Below, piece by piece: positions 7,778 to 15,222 of a DNA stretch of 22,242 nt. Each line of letters begins with the position of its first letter. Positions within the stretch are counted from its first letter, which is position 1. The notes below the pieces were generated by a model. It saw only the letters and a list, made by a program, of their open reading frames with translations. It made no database searches and was not told the origin of the DNA. The stretch is taken from IMG/VR virus record IMGVR_UViG_3300031974_003377, positions 1 to 22,242 of that record. One strand, given 5' to 3'. This DNA comes from a virus. The position numbers were made by a program, and so were the translations under genes.

Positions 7778-8364
7778 ATTACTTCCTCACTATATTTAAG
7801 TATTTCAGTCTCTTTGTCTTTAGGAATTTTAAAAAACAAATGTACTCGATCTCTTTCACCGTCATTTAACGTGCCATGATCGTTTGAAGTATTAACTAAT
7901 ATCATACTACCGTCTGCAGGAAGAACATATCTTCTGTCAGGATAAAATCTAAAAAATGCTTGATCATTTGTCATCACAGGTATATGTACTTTTAAATAGT
8001 CATCTGTATCACTATGAAAATTAATCATAGTTCCTGGTGGGTGTACAACTAAACTAAACTGATGAGCAAAAGGAAATTTGTCTTGTAATTTTCTTGCTAA
8101 TCCAAACATTAATTTAGTATCTTTGTACTCTTTCTTTTCATTTTTTGTAACATTATAAGGCGGACAAGGAATTGTCAAATCTTCTAAGTTACTTTGTAAC
8201 GCCCAACCATGTACACCGTCAAGTATATGTCCTCCAACACCTTCGTCAGCATTGTTGTCCCAATGCCAACACATATCTGTGTGTTGTGTTTGCAAGTCAA
8301 TATAAAACAAGCGTAATTCGTTTATATTAACTTTAGTCTTTAATACTTTTATGTCGTGAATCAT
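7774..8364 (-). CDS. Fe(II)/2-oxoglutarate oxygenase, Asp/Asn beta-hydroxylase type (B)
   Basis: The shortest of the tandem paralogues at 196 residues. The metal triad is H117-x-D119 (NFHSDTDD) and H163 (NDHGTLN), and R173 is the likely 2OG-binding arginine. The segment KVHIPVMTNDQAFFRF is the same core strand pair seen in paralogue A. No signal peptide or membrane segment is visible, so it should act in the cytoplasm. The start overlaps the end of the SDR gene by 32 bp and the stop overlaps paralogue A by 4 bp. Confidence 0.8.
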   Translation of the reverse strand: MIHDIKVLKTKVNINELRLFYIDLQTQHTDMCWHWDNNADEGVGGHILDGVHGWALQSNLEDLTIPCPPYNVTKNEKKEYKDTKLMFGLARKLQDKFPFAHQFSLVVHPPGTMINFHSDTDDYLKVHIPVMTNDQAFFRFYPDRRYVLPADGSMILVNTSNDHGTLNDGERDRVHLFFKIPKDKETEILKYSEEVI

Positions 8365-8953
8365 AGTACTCTACTACTTTCTTAATTTTTTCTTTCTTAC
8401 CTTCATAATGATAACTTTCAGTAAAAAATTTAAAGTCTATATTAGACATTATAGGATTTTTAAACCAAAAGTCTAAAATGTCATTTAATTCTATTTGCTT
8501 TAATCCTGCTACATCATAATTAGGATCTACAGTTTCTGTTATATTTAGATGTAATAACTTTGTCTTTGTATCTAATGTTTCTAACGGTAACCATTTACAT
8601 CTTTCTTTTAATCTATGTTTTACTTCGGCATAGTTACTATGGTTTTCATATTTTTGCGGTGCTTCATGAAAATCACCTGCAATACTTCCTACGCAAATTA
8701 AATATGGTACATAACTATACACATCTTCTAATAATTTTATTTGATAGTCTTTTACACAAGCACTGTTTACAAATACATCTGCAGATTGTGCAATTTTAAC
8801 TATTTCGTCGTATTGCTTATCTAAATCATATCCTGTTTCTCTACTTAATTGTATTACTTCATGCTTAGAAAAGTAATCATGTAACCATTCTTGCATCACG
8901 TGATGCCCTGGTTTGATTATACTTTTCTTTCCGCCAGTAATTACAATTTTCAT
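8333..8953 (-). CDS. Short-chain dehydrogenase/reductase-like protein
   Basis: A 206-residue Rossmann protein. It opens MKIVITGGKK, where the family's TGxxxGxG dinucleotide loop is altered, and has NSA at 63-65 in place of NNAG. It keeps an active-site-like S90 (VGSIAGD) with Y108 and K112 (YAEVK) in the SDR spacing. It would be expected to oxidise or reduce an alcohol/carbonyl, or epimerise a sugar nucleotide, with NAD(P). At 206 residues it is near the short end of the family, and the changed glycine loop leaves cofactor choice uncertain. It sits between two pairs of oxygenases, so it may act on their hydroxylated product; this is inferred from position only. It has a 4-bp overlap with the upstream gene. 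Confidence 0.65.
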   Translation of the reverse strand: MKIVITGGKKSIIKPGHHVMQEWLHDYFSKHEVIQLSRETGYDLDKQYDEIVKIAQSADVFVNSACVKDYQIKLLEDVYSYVPYLICVGSIAGDFHEAPQKYENHSNYAEVKHRLKERCKWLPLETLDTKTKLLHLNITETVDPNYDVAGLKQIELNDILDFWFKNPIMSNIDFKFFTESYHYEGKKEKIKKVVEYYDSRHKSIKD

Positions 8954-9714
8954 AACGCAATTTCTCCATTGGCTAACTTTAGTAAAGTTTCCATGTTTGG
9001 TTTAGTTTGTAAATGTGTTCTATTGTTTTTACTGTTATTAATCGTTCCATGAGGTACAGCGGCATTAATTAAGTACGCTTTACCTGTTTCGAGATTATAA
9101 CTTCTATCTAATTTTTCTCCATATAGAAATAAAGCATCTGGATCGCTTTCTACAGGAATATGTAATCGTTGTACATTTGGACCGTCAATATGTTTTCCTA
9201 ATTCTGCATTAGGCTGATGCTTTCTGATGCTTGTATCACGCCAAACATTTTCTCCTAATACTTCATACATCTGCTGAAAGTATCCAAACTTAAATTTTTC
9301 CTGCACTGCTTTTTCTCTGTCTTCTTTTATTTCAGGATACAGGTCTTCTCTACCTGCCCATTTCGGAGTACAAGGAATATCCTTTTCACAATACCAACTT
9401 ACTTCCATAACTAATATTTCTGCCGGTTTATCAAATTGTTCTTTGATATATTTTATTATGTGATACCCTTCATCGTGTACCCCTCTACCTTCTTGGCCTA
9501 CTACCCCTTCAAATGCTTTTTCAATATTTTTTAAATGATATTTTTCTTTAAGATATTGTTCTTGTCTCCAACTAAAAAATAAATTACTATACTGTTCTTC
9601 AACTTGTTGATACCAAGACTGTAACTTAGAAACATTTATTTTCCAAGGTAATTCAATTATATCCCATTTATCGCTGTCTATATATTCGTATGAGTAATCC
9701 ATTCTTCTGTCCAT
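8950..9714 (-). CDS. Fe(II)/2-oxoglutarate oxygenase, Asp/Asn beta-hydroxylase type (C)
   Basis: A 254-residue oxygenase with H175-x-D177 (GKHIDGP), H222 (VPHGTIN) and R232 as the iron and 2OG ligands. The core QRLHIPVESDPDALFLYG followed by GKAYLINAAVPHG matches paralogues A, B and D. It has the longest N-terminal region of the set, rich in Tyr, Trp and Glu, which may form the substrate site. The start at 9714 gives a 37-bp overlap with paralogue D; a second ATG four codons on is also possible. It is coupled to the SDR gene by a 4-bp overlap. Confidence 0.8.
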   Translation of the reverse strand: MDRRMDYSYEYIDSDKWDIIELPWKINVSKLQSWYQQVEEQYSNLFFSWRQEQYLKEKYHLKNIEKAFEGVVGQEGRGVHDEGYHIIKYIKEQFDKPAEILVMEVSWYCEKDIPCTPKWAGREDLYPEIKEDREKAVQEKFKFGYFQQMYEVLGENVWRDTSIRKHQPNAELGKHIDGPNVQRLHIPVESDPDALFLYGEKLDRSYNLETGKAYLINAAVPHGTINNSKNNRTHLQTKPNMETLLKLANGEIAL

Positions 9715-10355
9715 ACCTTTCCGTATAAATGTATTCTATTTGTTAATCCTTTGTTTTCCACACTGTGCGGAATAGTTGTGTTTACAAGATAAGCATATCC
9801 TGGCTCCATATGAAATTCTTCATCACCTATAATCCAGTTACTATCTTCATTCGTATGAATAGGAATGTGTACTCTTATTTTATCAGGACTGTCTTGGTGT
9901 GTAATTAATTTTGTTCCCGGAGTATGTATTGTTACTAACCACTTTTTACTTCTAATTGGTAATTGTTTTACAAGTTCTAATCCATACCCTGTAAAACATT
10001 TACGTGGATTTAGTTCGTCATTATCATTATCACGGTATTCTTCTTTAGCACAACCTTGTTCAAATGGCTTAGGTCCAGGTTCATCACTATTCCAACAAAG
10101 TGTATAGTATGCCGCATCATCTGGCAAGTAATGTCCTGTCTTTGCTTCTGGGTCGCTAATAGGAAATTGCCACACATGATTATTTTCACCGATGATAAAT
10201 TTCCAATCAGAAAAATTTTTTTCTAAATCTTCATACCATTTATGAATTTTTTCTACATCAACTTCAAACAACTTTTTTACTTTAAAGCCTAAATCAACTG
10301 GCTCGTGTGTTTCAATATAGCGTTTGAAATCTTGGGTGTGTTGTTGCATTTCCAT
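9678..10355 (-). CDS. Fe(II)/2-oxoglutarate oxygenase, Asp/Asn beta-hydroxylase type (D)
   Basis: A 225-residue oxygenase with H153-x-D155 (THQDSPD), H197 (IPHSVEN) and R207. The shared core reads KIRVHIPIHTNEDSNWIIG and YAYLVNTTIPH. The upstream part carries LNPRKCF and a CWNSDEPGPKPF stretch, comparable in position to the proline-rich loop in paralogue A (PLPPPSQ near 97-102), so these loops may mark the same substrate-side structure. It starts inside the preceding unrecognised gene with a 44-bp overlap; the two in-frame ATGs are only one codon apart. Confidence 0.8.
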   Translation of the reverse strand: MEMQQHTQDFKRYIETHEPVDLGFKVKKLFEVDVEKIHKWYEDLEKNFSDWKFIIGENNHVWQFPISDPEAKTGHYLPDDAAYYTLCWNSDEPGPKPFEQGCAKEEYRDNDNDELNPRKCFTGYGLELVKQLPIRSKKWLVTIHTPGTKLITHQDSPDKIRVHIPIHTNEDSNWIIGDEEFHMEPGYAYLVNTTIPHSVENKGLTNRIHLYGKVWTEEWITHTNI

Positions 10356-11781
10356 TTCTTACTCTTGTATTCATATCCATTGCTACGTAATCGTGGCCAT
10401 ATAAAACTAAATCTTCTGGAATTAGTTTCTCAAAAGTTTTCCATTTTTCTTCTAAAACTTCAGGCTCTACGTTCCAATGTAGCATTTCACTGGACCATAT
10501 ATTTGTAGTCCATAGTACTTTTGTACCATGTACTGTATTTATTTTGTCAAAAAGTTGGTTAGGATCAGATACAATATCTATCACATAAAACTGATGTTTA
10601 AGTTTTTTATATCTATCCCAAAGTCTTTGAAAGGCAAGACTTCCGCCAAACTCTTTTAGTTCTTGTTCCCAGAACTGTTTATAATTTCCTCTATACGTAC
10701 TTGCAAAATTAAAATGTAAATCATTTTCGAGTAACCATTTATCTAAGTCGTACCCGTCCCAAGTTTCTAATAATTTCTTTTTGTAGTTTATACTTGCTTC
10801 ACACCAATCAAAGTAGTGTACTGTTGTTCCATTATTAAACCCGTTTGCATTTAATATGGCAAGAGGCTTAAAGCCGGCGGCCGCTGTAAACAAATGATCA
10901 ATATGTTTACCATTAGTTCTTACTCCTTCTCCTGAAAGTGTTTCTGTGTTAAAAGCATACACTCTATCTTTTTCAATTTCTTCTTGATATCCTAACTTAC
11001 GTATCCATGCTTTTTGACTTTGATTCAAACCTTCTTCTTTTGTTTTATCAAGCCATGCAATTTCTAATTGATTTGATTGATTATACGGATATAAAAATAC
11101 TTTGCAGTCACGCATATCGTTGTCTAAATTATCAATTTGTATATTGTTTTTTAATGCAATATCAATCCAGTTACTTCCGTCTGCTGTTACAGAATATTCT
11201 TGTTGACCTTCTTGCTGTTTAATCCATGCAGGTGTGTAATCACTATGTACTGTCTCCTCACTATATTCAAAGTTTTGTAACATAGGTTTTCTATCTTGAT
11301 ACACTCCTATTTCATCAAAAGAAGGTTTTCCTAATTCTATCCACTTAGAAAGATTAACAAACAAATACTGTCGATGTAAGCCAGGATAAGAACCTGTCGT
11401 AAGATAATGTTGTTTTTTCTTATCCATAATATGTCCTACTACAAAAAACTGCGGATTCTTTTCAGCATATTCTACACTTTTCTGCACTAAACTTGGTCCA
11501 CGGAATAACAACAAACCTTGACAAGCAATCATTGCATAATCTTTTTCTTTTTTAATTGCTTCTTCAAGAATAGTTTCTACTTTATTATGAAACCCAACAT
11601 AAGAACACATACCCATCTTAATCATACGGTTAATATAAAAGTATGTCATATCGAAGGTACGTTTTTGTACAAATTTATTTGGAATGTCTCTTGAAATATC
11701 TAAAATGCCAACAGCAACTTTATTATCAATGTTTAGATTCTCGTAGTATCTATCTACAGTAATACTGTTCCAGTCTTTCAT
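10312..11781 (-). CDS. Large unrecognised protein, possibly two-domain transferase-like
   Basis: A 489-residue protein that I cannot place. The N-terminal third alternates strands and helices (DYAMIACQGLLLFRG, then FFVVGHIMD and GLHRQYLFVNLSKW), loosely like nucleotide-sugar or other transferase folds but without a clear DxD. A later segment (AGFKPLAILNANGFNNG followed by VHYFDWCEASINYKK) looks like a Rossmann strand-loop-strand and could be methyltransferase-related; VLWTTNIWSSEM near 440 would then be a late strand. These are fold impressions, not family matches. It sits 1 bp from the first oxygenase gene and overlaps the next by 44 bp, so it belongs to the oxygenase operon. No signal peptide or transmembrane helix is visible. 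Confidence 0.6.
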   Translation of the reverse strand: MKDWNSITVDRYYENLNIDNKVAVGILDISRDIPNKFVQKRTFDMTYFYINRMIKMGMCSYVGFHNKVETILEEAIKKEKDYAMIACQGLLLFRGPSLVQKSVEYAEKNPQFFVVGHIMDKKKQHYLTTGSYPGLHRQYLFVNLSKWIELGKPSFDEIGVYQDRKPMLQNFEYSEETVHSDYTPAWIKQQEGQQEYSVTADGSNWIDIALKNNIQIDNLDNDMRDCKVFLYPYNQSNQLEIAWLDKTKEEGLNQSQKAWIRKLGYQEEIEKDRVYAFNTETLSGEGVRTNGKHIDHLFTAAAGFKPLAILNANGFNNGTTVHYFDWCEASINYKKKLLETWDGYDLDKWLLENDLHFNFASTYRGNYKQFWEQELKEFGGSLAFQRLWDRYKKLKHQFYVIDIVSDPNQLFDKINTVHGTKVLWTTNIWSSEMLHWNVEPEVLEEKWKTFEKLIPEDLVLYGHDYVAMDMNTRVRNGNATTHPRFQTLY

Positions 11782-11782
11782 A

Positions 11783-12475
11783 CTAACCCCTATTAGTATA
11801 GTAACTTTGTCTTAACACATAGAAAAAATCTCTAATGCGTCTACCTAATTCATAATGTATAATCATATGAATTCTTGGTTCGTCACTATTATTCCATACA
11901 GCGTGAGTATTTGAAATGTCCATTAAAAATGCACTTCCTTGATCAGTGAAGGGTACAATACCATGTTCTTTAAATAAAAATTTACAACCTTCTGGATTAT
12001 TCAAACTAATATTACAAACACTTAAACGTTTTTCTTCGTCGGGTCTATCTTGGTGTGGAAGAATATATCCGCCTGGTTCAAGTAACATAAAACGAACACG
12101 GTTTAAATATTCTGCTGGCCATACATCTGTCAAAAACTTTTTAGTTACAGGACATTTTTCTGCTACCCAAGTCCAATCAAGTTGTTTAATAACATCACTA
12201 CGTTCTCCGTATTGATCTAAACTTTGTGTATCCTCGTCTAAACCGTGCAGTGTTAAACTTTTCCAACCTTTACCATAATCTGTTCTATGATCTTTAAAGT
12301 AATCTAATAGAGATTCTGCCTCTGTGTGCATTTCTTTCCATGGCTGATTATGTAAAGCACTCAATTCAAAGCAAGGCCAACCACTTTCCATTACTACCCA
12401 TTTTGGATCAAATTGTTCTGGATACTTTACTTCAATTTGTTTTGCGTCTTTAAAAAGGCTATCTAACTGTGTCAT
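11783..12475 (-). CDS. Aspartyl/asparaginyl beta-hydroxylase-like 2OG oxygenase (E), operon leader
   Basis: A 230-residue oxygenase and the first gene of the left-going operon. H141-x-D143 (LPHQDRPD), H191 (SNTHAVWNNSDEPRIH) and R201 form a complete iron/2OG set. The wording around them (GGYILPHQDRP, then GSAFLMDISNTHAVWNN) is closer to classical Asp/Asn beta-hydroxylases than the four tandem paralogues are, so it is probably a separate branch rather than a recent duplicate. The ATG faces a 69-bp divergent spacer with candidate promoters; no strong ribosome site precedes it. Confidence 0.8.
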   Translation of the reverse strand: MTQLDSLFKDAKQIEVKYPEQFDPKWVVMESGWPCFELSALHNQPWKEMHTEAESLLDYFKDHRTDYGKGWKSLTLHGLDEDTQSLDQYGERSDVIKQLDWTWVAEKCPVTKKFLTDVWPAEYLNRVRFMLLEPGGYILPHQDRPDEEKRLSVCNISLNNPEGCKFLFKEHGIVPFTDQGSAFLMDISNTHAVWNNSDEPRIHMIIHYELGRRIRDFFYVLRQSYYTNRG

Positions 12476-12489
12476 GTTTGTATTTTTCT

Positions 12490-12519
12490 ATTAAACTATC
12501 TGTTAAATATACTTATCAA
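12490..12519 (-). promoter_or_regulatory. Possible sigma70-like promoter for the left-going oxygenase operon
   Basis: On the - strand TTGATA (12519-12514) and TTTAAT (12495-12490) are each one base from consensus and 18 bp apart. They would start transcription about 8 nt before the ATG at 12475, an unusually short leader, so the call is weak. Confidence 0.3.
12502..12509 (+). promoter_or_regulatory. Candidate late-type promoter element for the right-going radical SAM operon
   Basis: GTTAAATA has the TAAATA core of T4-type late promoters and ends 36 nt before the ATG at 12545, the same distance as the element before the fibre-like gene. The 11-mer TTAAATATACT (12503-12513) is identical to 547-557 in the leader of the VWA gene. 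Confidence 0.45.
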
Positions 12520-12544
12520 TGCGTATGGAAGTATAGTTAACCTT

Positions 12545-13579
12545 ATGAAATGTAAATATCTCGATAACCAAATCAATGTTGCTACCAACGGGTCGTATAG
12601 ATTATGCTGTATGAGTTTAGAACCTGAAGGTCCTTACAACATCAGAGAACATACTCCTCAAGAATGGCACGACAGTGAATTCCACAGAAAAACACGTGAG
12701 CAAATGGCAAGAGATGAATGGCCTGATGCTTGTAGACGTTGTAAAGAAATGGAGGACCGAGGACTTCCAAGTCAGCGTTGCAAAAAGCGAACATATGGTC
12801 CAGGTCTAAGTCATTTAGATTTACGTATAGGAAATAGTTGTAATTTAAAATGTATTAGTTGTTGGCACATGAGCAGTAGTAGTATTGCTGAAGAAGCCGT
12901 TGCTATGAAAAAAGCAGGCATTGAACCGTTACATGGTGTATTAGAAATTCCTAATTTTAATTGGGCAACAGAACAAGCGTTTGATAAACTATTAGAACTA
13001 CCAATTCAAGAAGTTTATTTAACAGGTGGTGAGCCTATGATGGTTAGACACTTGCCTACTTTTTTAGAAAAACTTGATAGCGATACAACAATAAGATTTA
13101 ACACAAACTGTACTATATGGAATCCTAAACTTGAAAAAATTCTTAGAAAATTTAAAATGGTTATAATGAGTTTTTCTATGGATGCTACAGACAGAAGAAT
13201 TAATTATATTAGACACGGGTCTAACTGGGATGAAGTAAAACAAAATTCTGAACGTTGGGCAGACTTTTGTAAAGTTGACATTAGTCCAACTGTTAGTATT
13301 TTGAACGCTTGGTTCTATGATGAAATAAAAGAATATGCAGATAAAAAAGGTTGGCCTATTTTTGAAAATTTATTAATGTTACCTGAATGGTTACACATTA
13401 AAAATGCACCAGACGAACTTAAAAAACAATTTCAAGGTGTAGACAAATGGAAGGAGGATCAAGCAGATCCTGAAAAAATTGAAGAATTTAAAAGAAACAT
13501 AACTAAATTAGATAATTGGAGAAAGATGTATATAAAAGATTATCTTGCTCCTGTGGCAAAAGCATATGGACTTAATTAA
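12545..13579 (+). CDS. Twitch-domain radical SAM protein (N_twi_rSAM type), first copy
   Basis: A 344-residue protein. The radical SAM [4Fe-4S] motif CNLKCISC (C99, C103, C106) and TGGEP (160-164) are complete. An N-terminal cysteine set (C3, C21/C22, C63, C66) precedes it and should hold an auxiliary cluster in the twitch arrangement, placed in front of the SAM core as in the N-terminal twitch radical SAM family. Such enzymes make a 5'-deoxyadenosyl radical to modify peptides, sugars or other substrates; the target is unknown. It opens the right-going operon and shares the N-terminal design with the 435-residue protein at 17864-19171. The next gene starts 14 bp before its stop. Confidence 0.85.
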   Translation: MKCKYLDNQINVATNGSYRLCCMSLEPEGPYNIREHTPQEWHDSEFHRKTREQMARDEWPDACRRCKEMEDRGLPSQRCKKRTYGPGLSHLDLRIGNSCNLKCISCWHMSSSSIAEEAVAMKKAGIEPLHGVLEIPNFNWATEQAFDKLLELPIQEVYLTGGEPMMVRHLPTFLEKLDSDTTIRFNTNCTIWNPKLEKILRKFKMVIMSFSMDATDRRINYIRHGSNWDEVKQNSERWADFCKVDISPTVSILNAWFYDEIKEYADKKGWPIFENLLMLPEWLHIKNAPDELKKQFQGVDKWKEDQADPEKIEEFKRNITKLDNWRKMYIKDYLAPVAKAYGLN

Positions 13580-14021
13580 AGAAAATAAACAAAAAAGACG
13601 AAGTGTATATAAATTAGAAGACCGATATAGAAAAGTTTGGTCTTTTACAGATCAAGATTGGCTTGATGATCATATTTCGATGTTAGAAGATCTTATGCCA
13701 GGGTTTGTTTTAGATTACAAATGCTCTGATACTGAAATGTATATAGACTATAAAATTATACCAGGAACACCTGCAAGTAAGTTTGAACATACTCCGGAGT
13801 TTATGAAAAAGATCTATAATTTCTGTTTAGATAATATTAATGAAACACAACCATACGCACACGGTGATTGGGTTTTAAGTAATATAATTATAGATGGTGA
13901 TACACTTACTTTAATTGATTGGGATAATGTAAATTTATACCCTCCACATCTAATACTTGAAAAATTGCATGATGATCTAAAGAGTGCATTTGGAGATAAG
14001 TTTGACCCCGCAAGCCTTTAG
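13566..14021 (+). CDS. Minimal aminoglycoside/choline-kinase-like (APH fold) protein
   Basis: A 151-residue protein from the ATG at 13566; a TTG at 13545 would add seven residues but overlaps deeper into the previous gene. It contains AHGDWVLSN (HGD 99-101, N106), the catalytic loop of APH/choline kinases, and LIDWDN with D118 and D120 as the metal-binding motif. Usual family members are 250-350 residues, so this is an extremely reduced kinase with a rudimentary N-lobe. The conserved DYKIIPG segment (61-67) would form the hinge region. Likely chemistry is phosphoryl transfer to a sugar, amino alcohol or similar small group. It lies between the radical SAM gene and two propeller genes, overlapping both neighbours. 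Confidence 0.7.
   Translation: MDLIKENKQKRRSVYKLEDRYRKVWSFTDQDWLDDHISMLEDLMPGFVLDYKCSDTEMYIDYKIIPGTPASKFEHTPEFMKKIYNFCLDNINETQPYAHGDWVLSNIIIDGDTLTLIDWDNVNLYPPHLILEKLHDDLKSAFGDKFDPASL
13992..13995 (+). promoter_or_regulatory. Ribosome binding site favouring a TTG start at 14002
   Basis: GGAG at 13992-13995 is 6 nt before TTG at 14002, a normal spacing. The alternative GTG at 13984 has only a weak AAAGAG upstream and adds six residues. Confidence 0.5.
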
Positions 14022-15222
14022 TTATCCAACAGTTGGTAGTAATGGAATAATTTACTGTGCACCTTACGGTCTTACAGAGTCTGTTGACTATATTCTTAAA
14101 ATGAACCCTACTACATATGACGTTACTAAAATACCTTTAGAAGTTAATAAGTCTACAGAAAAGTGGCAAAATGGTATTGTTTTCCGTAACTTAATTTTCT
14201 TTCTACCCTATAACGAAAGTAAAGTAATAATTTTAAATACGGATGATGATAGTGTACAATACATTGAATTAGATGTTGTAGGTCAAGGAAAGTATATTCA
14301 AGGACACATTTACAACAATAGAATTATTGCTCTACCATATGGTGAACACAATCCTTTTAACTTTGTATTAGATATCGATACAGAAACATTAAATTATACC
14401 TTACATAAGTTAGATGTAAAACCAGATACAAAAAGATGGCATACAACACAATTACTTGGTAGTTGCATTTATGGATTACCAAGAGGTGAAAATTTAGATA
14501 CACATTACAATGATGCTATCATATATGACTGCTTTGACTTGTCTTATAATACTGTTGACCTTTTACAGCACTGGGAAGATTATGATAAAGAAAGACATTG
14601 TAATAAAAAGTTTACCACATTAGCAAAAGCAAACAATAAACTTTATGCTCCTCCATACAGTGAAATAGCAGAATTTGATATTTTAGCAACCTTAAAAGAT
14701 AATGCTTGGAATATGCAAAGAACAGGTATTAAAGCAACAAGCAGAAAGTATTTTTCACACACTGTTGCTAAAAACGGAAAAATCTTTTTTCCGCCTGCAG
14801 GCCATGACGAGGACTGGAGTGAAATGTTAATTATTGATAGCAACACAGATAAGTGGCACATTAAAGATTTAGGTATAGGCAAAGAAAGTAAAAAATACTT
14901 TGCTGGTGTGGAAAACAGTCAAGGGAAATTGTATTACATTCCTCGAGGTGGTTGTGTATGTGAGCCCGAAGATACTTGGAAAAGTCAAGGCGACTTAGCA
15001 GAAGTATTAGTAGTAGATACAAATACAGAAGAACACTATACAGTTGATGTTGGTGAATACTTTAAAGATAATACTACTATTGAAAAATATAACAAATGTG
15101 TTATAATTAACGATATTATATATGCTTTTCCATACGGTGAAAGCGACAGTTTTCAAACTGTGTTAGTGTTTGACACTATTAAAGAAAAAGTTATCAAAAC
15201 AATAGACTTAAACAATGTATAA
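14002..15222 (+). CDS. Beta-propeller protein, sister copy 1
   Basis: About 406 residues, or 412 if the GTG at 13984 is used. Eight spaced repeats end in a strand plus P-Y/R/A-G/N-E/D turn: APYG, LPYN, LPYGE, LPRGE, PPYSE, PPAGHD, IPRGG and FPYGES. Each is followed by a strand of the type VLVVDTNT. This is a kelch-like or PQQ-like seven- or eight-bladed propeller. No signal peptide is visible and no catalytic site can be named; propellers commonly bind proteins, glycans or cofactors. Two cysteines close together (GGCVCEPED near 316-324) are unusual for a cytoplasmic propeller blade. It overlaps the kinase-like gene by 20 bp and the second propeller gene by 8 bp. Confidence 0.7.
   Translation: MTPQAFSYPTVGSNGIIYCAPYGLTESVDYILKMNPTTYDVTKIPLEVNKSTEKWQNGIVFRNLIFFLPYNESKVIILNTDDDSVQYIELDVVGQGKYIQGHIYNNRIIALPYGEHNPFNFVLDIDTETLNYTLHKLDVKPDTKRWHTTQLLGSCIYGLPRGENLDTHYNDAIIYDCFDLSYNTVDLLQHWEDYDKERHCNKKFTTLAKANNKLYAPPYSEIAEFDILATLKDNAWNMQRTGIKATSRKYFSHTVAKNGKIFFPPAGHDEDWSEMLIIDSNTDKWHIKDLGIGKESKKYFAGVENSQGKLYYIPRGGCVCEPEDTWKSQGDLAEVLVVDTNTEEHYTVDVGEYFKDNTTIEKYNKCVIINDIIYAFPYGESDSFQTVLVFDTIKEKVIKTIDLNNV

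Noticed and set aside
10522-10540. TATTTATT (late-promoter-like on the - strand) near 10530
   Set aside because: It lies deep inside the 489-residue coding sequence, far from any start codon, and is expected by chance in AT-rich DNA.
12476-12544. Small RNA or riboswitch in the divergent spacer
   Set aside because: The 69-bp spacer shows only promoter-like AT-rich elements and no stable hairpin by eye.
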